NCBI RefSeq assembly: GCF_049965695.1
Contig: NZ_JBMFWB010000003.1
Coordinates: forward strand, 48,787-112,786
Direction: 5' to 3'
From: Athalassotoga sp049965695
GTDB lineage: Bacteria; Thermotogota; Thermotogae; Mesoaciditogales; Mesoaciditogaceae
DNA: 64,000 nt
Made by a program: the position numbers and the translations under genes. Within the stretch, counting starts at the first letter, position 1; each line of letters opens with the position of its first letter. The notes under the pieces were generated by a model, which was not told the DNA's origin, did no database searches, and was given only the letters and a program-made list of their open reading frames with translations. Of the stretch, positions 58,995-64,000 are shown piece after piece.

Positions 58995-60917
58995 TTACCT
59001 GTAATGTTTTTCTATCAAACCCGTTTTAAAATCAATGATTTCCTGTGTGATCGTGGGTTTATATGTGGTATCCACGTAAGCACTGATGAAAATATACCTT
59101 GTGTAATTTCCGTTTGCCGATACAGATACCACTATCGGAGATGTGGAAGATGGGTAATTGTAGTATCCGTAAAAATCACCTGGAGTTATCGAATTTGTGT
59201 GATCGAAATCCTGCCATGCGTAAAGTTTATAAGTTCCGGGAGGACATTCTATCGTATAGTCTCCATTCTCTTGGACGTAAGTCTCGGTTGCCGTGTTATT
59301 TGTAGATGTATCTACTGCAAAGACTATCAATGGTTCCCACGAACTCGTGTATGTCAGGGCTTCATAGGGATTGATCAGGCCATAGCCATAGTAATTGTCT
59401 TTTCCGCTCGATCCAAGATCTATCGCGGTTGAATGTAAAATCGTTCTTATCAAAGAATTTCCCGTTATTCCCTTTGACATCATCAGGGCTATAAGACCCG
59501 ATACATGTGGAGCCGCCATAGAAGTGCCGTACATGTAAGCATACGTACGGGTATCTGACGATGTTGAATAGTATGTGCTAAGTATCGGATAAGAGGCATT
59601 TCCTCCCGGCGCAACGAGTTCAAGGTTAGAACCATAATTCGAGTAAGAGTTCCAGACGTTGTTTTTATCTACCGATCCCACTGAAATTACGTAGTCGTTG
59701 TAAGCCGCAGGATACAAAAGCCCGGAAGTTCCGTCGTTTCCGGCGGATGCGACTATAAGAATGTCGTTAAGGTAGGCATATTTGACGGCATTGTAAAGTG
59801 TTGTCGATGAACTTTTGCCTCCCAAACTCATGTTTATGACCTTTGCGCTGTGTTCGACTGCGTAAATTATTCCCTTTGCGATGTTACTGTAGTAACCGTC
59901 TCCATTTTTGTCAAGTACGCGAATTGCCAAAATTTTTGTGGAATAAAGCCCTCCCCAGTTCATGCCGGCAACTCCCAGGGAATTGTTAGTTTTTGCGGCT
60001 ATTATGCCTGCAACATGTGTTCCGTGACCACGCTCATCGAAGGCATATGGATCGTTATCGACAAAATCGTAACCGCAGTTATTACTGACAGCCAAATCTG
60101 GATGATAGAAATCAACCCCGCTGTCAAGAACTGCAACGTATATCGTGTTCATTCCGCTTTCAACGCTCCATGCCTGCGGCATGGAAAGATTTGACATATT
60201 CCACTGGTAAGAATAGTAAGTGTCGTCGGGAACAGTCGCCTCCGATGCTATGTAATCGGGTTCGGCGTATTCAACATTTGAAAGTTGGGAGAAAAAATTC
60301 ACCGCTTCTTCAACCGGACAATCAACCTTTACAATCGTGAAACCGAAAATACCGTCTTTAGAATGAAATTCTTCTTTGATCGAGAATTTGAATGGGGCGG
60401 ATATTTTTTCGATTTCATTCTGTGCGTAAAGATTGTTTTTGAATTTAACTATGATCTCATCCGTTTTATACCGTTCTTCTGATAAATTTTTAGTTTCAAC
60501 GATTGGAAATTCCGCAGACTGCGTAAAGGCGGTCTGACCCACGTAGGTGCTTACCTTTCCCGATACGGTTGCAGGCCCAAGAGGTTTTTTACTCACCACA
60601 TCGCTCCAGGTAATTCCAAATTGGTTTTTTGCTCCCACTTTGTAACTGTAAGTGTAATTGTAATTCAAATTCGTGTGGTTATAAGAGGTTGAATTTTGAG
60701 GAAGAGAGACAAGACTGTAAAAGTTGGTTCCATCAACGCTGTACTCGATTTCGTAAGAAGATTCATTTGAGGCATTATCCACCCACGTTATCGATATACT
60801 TTTATAACCGGAAGTTAAAGATACATTTGTGGGTTTTGACGGAGAAAGCAGAAAACATCCTGACAAAACAAGAGAAAGAAAAATACCCACCATGCAAAGC
60901 AAAAGCATCTTTTTCAT
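58995..60917 (-). CDS. Secreted subtilisin-family serine protease, lipoprotein (fervidolysin-like)
   Basis: A 640-residue extracytoplasmic protease. The N-terminus is a lipoprotein signal with lipobox LSGC (Cys21). A fibronectin type III-like domain covers about 30-112; a propeptide region (about 150-225) with EIIVKFK and NVEYAEPDY follows. The catalytic domain has Asp265 (AVLDSGVD), His298 (ERGHGTHVAG), the oxyanion Asn394 (ASAGND) and Ser466 (YGTSMAAPH). A beta-rich C-domain (about 530-630) resembles a carboxypeptidase-regulatory-like fold. It would degrade protein outside the cell while anchored by lipid; peptides could feed import systems, though the opp genes here are dead. Single-gene unit. 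Confidence 0.92.
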   Translation of the reverse strand: MKKMLLLCMVGIFLSLVLSGCFLLSPSKPTNVSLTSGYKSISITWVDNASNESSYEIEYSVDGTNFYSLVSLPQNSTSYNHTNLNYNYTYSYKVGAKNQFGITWSDVVSKKPLGPATVSGKVSTYVGQTAFTQSAEFPIVETKNLSEERYKTDEIIVKFKNNLYAQNEIEKISAPFKFSIKEEFHSKDGIFGFTIVKVDCPVEEAVNFFSQLSNVEYAEPDYIASEATVPDDTYYSYQWNMSNLSMPQAWSVESGMNTIYVAVLDSGVDFYHPDLAVSNNCGYDFVDNDPYAFDERGHGTHVAGIIAAKTNNSLGVAGMNWGGLYSTKILAIRVLDKNGDGYYSNIAKGIIYAVEHSAKVINMSLGGKSSSTTLYNAVKYAYLNDILIVASAGNDGTSGLLYPAAYNDYVISVGSVDKNNVWNSYSNYGSNLELVAPGGNASYPILSTYYSTSSDTRTYAYMYGTSMAAPHVSGLIALMMSKGITGNSLIRTILHSTAIDLGSSGKDNYYGYGLINPYEALTYTSSWEPLIVFAVDTSTNNTATETYVQENGDYTIECPPGTYKLYAWQDFDHTNSITPGDFYGYYNYPSSTSPIVVSVSANGNYTRYIFISAYVDTTYKPTITQEIIDFKTGLIEKHYR

Positions 60918-61138
60918 ATTTAACCCCCCTTCGATTTTTTTCTACCCCCATAGAGTCTCTTTGCTTTGATCGTTTCATTTATTTTCACTGATGTCAAGTT
61001 ATAAAAATGACAAAATAAATTGAAATATGGTGATTTTAACAAGTTAAATGATTGAAAGTCCTAATACCTCATTTTATCTTAGAATTTCTCGATATATCTT
61101 TTTCTCTCTGAAAAAATGAAACCACATGGTTAATTTTC

Positions 61139-61167
61139 TTGACATATGTATATACATGTGATAAAAT
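61139..61167 (+). promoter_or_regulatory. niaR promoter with embedded operator palindrome
   Basis: TTGACA (61139-61144), a 17-bp spacer and TAAAAT (61162-61167). The spacer contains the perfect 12-bp palindrome ATGTATATACAT (61146-61157), so a bound repressor would block RNA polymerase. NiaR autoregulation is the simple reading. Confidence 0.72.
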
Positions 61168-61183
61168 TTTAAAGGTGATGCCA

Positions 61184-61693
61184 ATGAGAAAAGAAGAAAG
61201 AAGAAGAAAAATACTCGATTTACTCTCAAAATCAGATTTAGAGATCAGCGGAGATCAACTTGCTAAAGTTTTAGGAGTTACAAGGCAAATAATCGTTCAG
61301 GATATAGGCGTTTTAAGATCGATGAATTACAACATAATCTCGCTGGCAAGGGGATATAAGTTAATAAAAAAGAATGACGGCATAAAAAGAATAATCGTGG
61401 TCAAGCATTCAAAAGAAAAAATAAAAGAAGAATTGATGTGCGTTGTTCAAAATGGCGGAAGAGTTTTAGACGTCATCGTTGAACATCCCGTCTACGGCGA
61501 ACTAAAGGGAAACATCAACGTCTCAAATGAAGATGAGGTTGAGAAGTTCATTGGAATGATCGAAACATCCTCGGCTATGCCTCTTTTATCCCTTTCAAAT
61601 GGGGTACATCTTCACACCATAGAGGCAAAGGATGAAGAGACCATAAAGCGCATAATATCAATTCTTGACAAAAAGAAATTCATCTTGAAATAG
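61184..61693 (+). CDS. niaR: NiaR-type nicotinate-responsive transcriptional repressor (HTH + 3H domain)
   Basis: A 169-residue repressor. The N-terminal helix-turn-helix (about 1-65) has MRKEERRRKILDLLSKS and ISGDQLAKVLGVTRQIIVQD; the 3H domain (about 75-165) has the three conserved His regions, VKHSKEKIKEEL, VIVEHPVYGEL and NGVHLHTIEA. NiaR proteins bind nicotinate and repress NAD salvage and transport genes. ATG at 61184, 6 bp after AAAGGTG. The niaP-like gene follows 10 bp later. Confidence 0.9.
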   Translation: MRKEERRRKILDLLSKSDLEISGDQLAKVLGVTRQIIVQDIGVLRSMNYNIISLARGYKLIKKNDGIKRIIVVKHSKEKIKEELMCVVQNGGRVLDVIVEHPVYGELKGNINVSNEDEVEKFIGMIETSSAMPLLSLSNGVHLHTIEAKDEETIKRIISILDKKKFILK

Positions 61694-61703
61694 GAGGATA
61701 AAG

Positions 61704-62963
61704 ATGAAAATAGACCGTGTCGTTGATCTTTATGTGTCTTCCAAAGTTCAAAGGTCTCTGCTTCTGCTTTTCTCTCTTGCATGGATGGCCGATGCTGCCG
61801 GAGTCATGATGATGACATTCACCTTAGGAGGCATTTCCTCAGAATGGCACCTTTCGATATTTCAGTCAAGTACGATTGCGAGTTTGACCTTTGCCGGCAT
61901 GCTTTTGGGAGCGATAAGTTCTGGTTTTGTTCTTGATTTGGCGGGAAGAAAATTTGCGATGAATCTTTTTCTTGCTTTTACGATCTTTTTTACGTTCATA
62001 GATGGATTTTCGCCTTCTCCCCTTTTCTTCGGAATTTTTAGACTTTTGTCAGGCATAGGATACGGAGGTCTTATGCCTTCGGTCAATGCCTATCTTAGCG
62101 AGAGCACGTCTATAAAAATAAGAGGAAGGTATCTCGTTTTGTTAGAGTCAAGTTGGGCGGTAGGCAGTATTTTAATTGGTTTGTATGCAGTTACATTCGG
62201 ATCGGCATGGAGAAGTGTGTATTACTCAATTTTAGTTGCATCTTTGATCTTCATACCATTTTTGAGGATAAAAGAGAGCCCACGCTACGTTTTTTTGAAA
62301 AAGGGCAAAAAGGGTCTTGAAGAACTTTTCGGTAGACGTATAGAGGAAGATATAGAAACGATAGAAAAGCCTGTAGTTCCGGTTAAAGCCCTCTTTGGGA
62401 AAAAATATTTTAAAAGCACTATTCTTGTATGGTCATCGTGGTTTACCATAAGTTTGATATATTATGGCTTGTTCACATGGCTTCCAAAGATTCTTTCCGC
62501 ATCCGGAATACAGGCAAATGCATTGTGGTTTACGTTTTTCATCTTTCTTGCACAACTTCCGGGATATCTTAGCGCTGCCTATTTCATAGAGAAGATAGGA
62601 AGAAAACCTTCTTTGATTCTCTTTTTTGCGGGAACGGCCGTTTCGTCTCTCATCTTTTCATTTGTCACAAACATTTATACGCTTATCATTGCCGGATTGG
62701 TAACAAGTTTCTTTTGCATGGGTGTATGGGGCCTTATCTACGCTTACACACCGGAACTTTTCCCGACATCTTTCAGGGGCAGCGCAAATGGATCTGCCGG
62801 AATGATGGCAAGAATTGCCGGCATAATAGCGCCTTATTTTGTGGCCGCCTTTTTCGGGACCAACGTTTTACACGCTCTGATATGGTTTTCGATTTTAGCC
62901 TTTTTAATGGCCTTTCTGACCGCATTCCTTGGCAGAGAAACTAAAGCAGAAAATATAGAATAA
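61704..62963 (+). CDS. niaP: NiaP-like niacin transporter (MFS, sugar-porter-like)
   Basis: A 419-residue transporter with 12 helices. The sugar-porter/NiaP features are GFVLDLAGRKFAMNL after helix 2 (about 72-86), ESTSIKIRGRYLVLLESSWAVGS (about 132-154), FIEKIGRKPSLI (about 293-304) and YTPELFPTSFRGSANG (about 349-364). With niaR directly upstream, nicotinate/nicotinamide uptake is the most likely role. GGAGGATAAAG precedes the ATG. Confidence 0.85.
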   Translation: MKIDRVVDLYVSSKVQRSLLLLFSLAWMADAAGVMMMTFTLGGISSEWHLSIFQSSTIASLTFAGMLLGAISSGFVLDLAGRKFAMNLFLAFTIFFTFIDGFSPSPLFFGIFRLLSGIGYGGLMPSVNAYLSESTSIKIRGRYLVLLESSWAVGSILIGLYAVTFGSAWRSVYYSILVASLIFIPFLRIKESPRYVFLKKGKKGLEELFGRRIEEDIETIEKPVVPVKALFGKKYFKSTILVWSSWFTISLIYYGLFTWLPKILSASGIQANALWFTFFIFLAQLPGYLSAAYFIEKIGRKPSLILFFAGTAVSSLIFSFVTNIYTLIIAGLVTSFFCMGVWGLIYAYTPELFPTSFRGSANGSAGMMARIAGIIAPYFVAAFFGTNVLHALIWFSILAFLMAFLTAFLGRETKAENIE

Positions 62964-62990
62964 GCCCCTTAAATTGCCAAGGGGCATTAT
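62964..62990 (+). terminator. Weak hairpin after niaP
   Basis: Stem GCCCCTT (62964-62970) with AAGGGGC (62979-62985), 8-nt loop, followed by ATTATACTT rather than a clean T-run. Confidence 0.5.
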
Positions 62991-63086
62991 ACTTAACTCA
63001 ACGAATGTTTGATCAATGATCGGTGAAGCGTGAGAAGTGAACCTATTTTAATTGACAGTTATCAATTGAAAATTGTCAATTCTTGC

Positions 63087-63231
63087 TATACTTAAATAAC
63101 TTTAAAAGTCGAATGTTCATTTAATTTAAGCGGAAGGCAGGATGCCCTCGAGATGGCCTTCGCAGCGGAGCGAGGACAGACATCGAGTGGGGCACCTGCC
63201 GGAGCGATGATTCATTGAAACTCTTAGTATA
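63087..63231 (+). repeat. Copy G of the TATACT intergenic repeat
   Basis: 145 bp from TATACTTAAATAACTTTAAA to TTAGTATA. Cores GCGGAAGGCAGGATGCCC and GGGGCACCTGCCGGAGCG pair across an interior CTTCGCAGCGGAGCGAGGACAG. It is the clearest copy of the short form (compare B and C). The preceding 62990-63086 carries related motifs (GATCAATGATCGGTGAAGCG) and the inverted pair AATTGACA...TGTCAATT but no gene. Confidence 0.82.
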
Positions 63232-63237
63232 ATTAAA

Positions 63238-64000
63238 TCATGTATTCGCTGTTACTTCAACGGCATCTAATTTTTCAACTGCATCGAATCTGCACACTTC
63301 ATAGCAACTTCCGCACTTTATGCATTTCTCCTGATCTATCGTGTGTACTTTCTTTATCTCGCCCGTTATCGCTCCGGTAGGGCACGCCCTCGCACACGCC
63401 GTGCATCCCGTGCATTTGGCAGGATCTATCCTGTACGCAATTAAAGCCTTGCACGATTTTGCAGGACATCTCTTCTCTTTTACGTGCGCTTCGTATTCGT
63501 CTCTGAAATACCTTAAGGTGGATAAAACAGGGTTCGGCGCAGTCTGTCCAAGTCCGCAGAGGGCGGTGTCTTTTATTGTGACCGCGAGAGTTTCAAGTCT
63601 TTCTATGTCTTCCATCGTGCCATTGCCTTCAACTATTTTATCGAGGATGCCGAGCATCTTTCTTGTGCCTTCTCTGCATGGCGTGCATTTGCCACAAGAT
63701 TCGTCCGCCGTGAACTGCAAAAAGAATCTCGCCACATCTACCATGCATGTGTCTTCGTCCATCACTATCATTCCGCCAGAACCCATTATCGTTCCTAAAC
63801 TCGTCAATGAGTCGTAATCTATCGGCGTGTCTAAATATTCCTCCGGTATGCACCCTCCAGATGGCCCTCCGGTCTGGACTGCCTTGAACCGCTTTCCGCC
63901 CGGTATCCCTCCGCCTATATCAAAGATCAACTCTCTCAGAGTCGTGCCCATCGGCACTTCCACAAGTCCCGTGTTGTTTACCTTCCCAACTAACGCGAAT
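63238..64000 (-). CDS. HydB/NuoF-type NADH-binding flavoprotein subunit, C-terminal part
   Basis: The reading frame stays open to the right edge (FALVGKVNNTGLVEVPMG), so about 253 C-terminal residues are seen. QTGGPSGGCIPEEYLDTPID marks the flavin/NADH subunit; the cluster motif ESCGKCTPCREG with a later Cys in ALCGLGQTAPNPV binds the N3-type [4Fe-4S] cluster; a ferredoxin domain with CTGCTACARACP and CIKCGSCYEVC (two [4Fe-4S]) ends the protein. That extra ferredoxin is typical of HydB of bifurcating [FeFe]-hydrogenases or related NADH:ferredoxin enzymes rather than respiratory NuoF. The stop lies 6 bp after repeat copy G. Confidence 0.88.
   Translation of the reverse strand, partial: FALVGKVNNTGLVEVPMGTTLRELIFDIGGGIPGGKRFKAVQTGGPSGGCIPEEYLDTPIDYDSLTSLGTIMGSGGMIVMDEDTCMVDVARFFLQFTADESCGKCTPCREGTRKMLGILDKIVEGNGTMEDIERLETLAVTIKDTALCGLGQTAPNPVLSTLRYFRDEYEAHVKEKRCPAKSCKALIAYRIDPAKCTGCTACARACPTGAITGEIKKVHTIDQEKCIKCGSCYEVCRFDAVEKLDAVEVTANT

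Noticed and set aside
60918..61138. Gene or structured RNA in the gap between the subtilisin gene and niaR
   Set aside because: No frame with a ribosome site and no stable hairpin were seen; it appears to be AT-rich upstream sequence only.
63087..63231. rRNA- or tRNA-like structured RNA in the GC-rich intergenic stretch
   Set aside because: The same sequence recurs as an interspersed element with inverted ends and lacks tRNA or rRNA motifs.

Overview
The window comes from a bacterium that most resembles a member of the Thermotogota (Thermotogae); I cannot place the genus. The evidence is the density of overlapping operons, heavy use of TTG and GTG starts behind GGAGGTG-type ribosome sites, a Thermotoga-type MurC (GTDGKS P-loop), a long RecG, a CCA-adding enzyme with a CBS pair, FprA, HCP, a NiaR/NiaP pair, a secreted subtilisin and a HydB/NuoF-type flavoprotein. 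No rRNA gene is present to confirm this.

Layout. 1-8290 (minus): one run of genes from degV through a hotdog thioesterase, adenine deaminase, a molybdenum hydroxylase subunit, a PLP enzyme and an 8-oxoguanine deaminase-like amidohydrolase to an M32 carboxypeptidase; I read it as a purine-breakdown operon. 8416-12282 (plus): mscL, then a UgpBAE-like sugar ABC importer without its ATPase. 12334-14369 (minus): tatD, murC. 14588-19977 (plus): flavodiiron protein, divergent NRAMP transporter, DtxR-type regulator, gnd, zwf. 20148-21292: an archaeal-type asparagine synthetase behind an attenuator whose leader peptide carries six consecutive Asn codons. 21290-29657 (minus): rpmE, a flippase-like protein, a CCA-type nucleotidyltransferase, mutS2, a PorV-like barrel and a large secreted protein. 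29866-34484 (minus): rsmD, recG, a 49-codon membrane gene, hpt, an MBL hydrolase and rseC. 34541-38571 (plus): glmL-like, RNase HI-like, two membrane proteins and a GT4 glycosyltransferase.

38572-46407 is an accessory block. It holds relics of an opp/dpp operon, relics resembling IS200/IS605 right ends (omega-RNA-like), a cobalamin riboswitch, a corrinoid-salvage operon (cobA, cobQ, cbiB, cobD, cobU, cobS, cblS, cblT) and tRNA-Val. The block is bracketed by two nearly identical inverted copies of an intergenic repeat. 46474-54852 (plus): ppx-like, RlmI-like, a two-component system, a two-domain regulator, lemA, fba, ackA, argF. 55031-63240: a 19-codon Lys/Glu gene, an MFS protein, a Crp/Fnr regulator facing hcp, a subtilisin lipoprotein, niaR-niaP and the end of a HydB/NuoF flavoprotein.

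Two themes cut across the regions. First, at least seven copies of a MITE-like intergenic repeat lie mostly at gene 3' ends; complete copies have TATACT...AGTATA termini. Second, RNA-level and operator control is readable for several units: the Asn attenuator, the B12 riboswitch, a TGTGAT-N4-ATCACA box at hcp, and a palindrome inside the niaR promoter. The most notable item is the Asn-leader attenuator; next are the omega-RNA-like relics placed directly upstream of the riboswitch and the tRNA.
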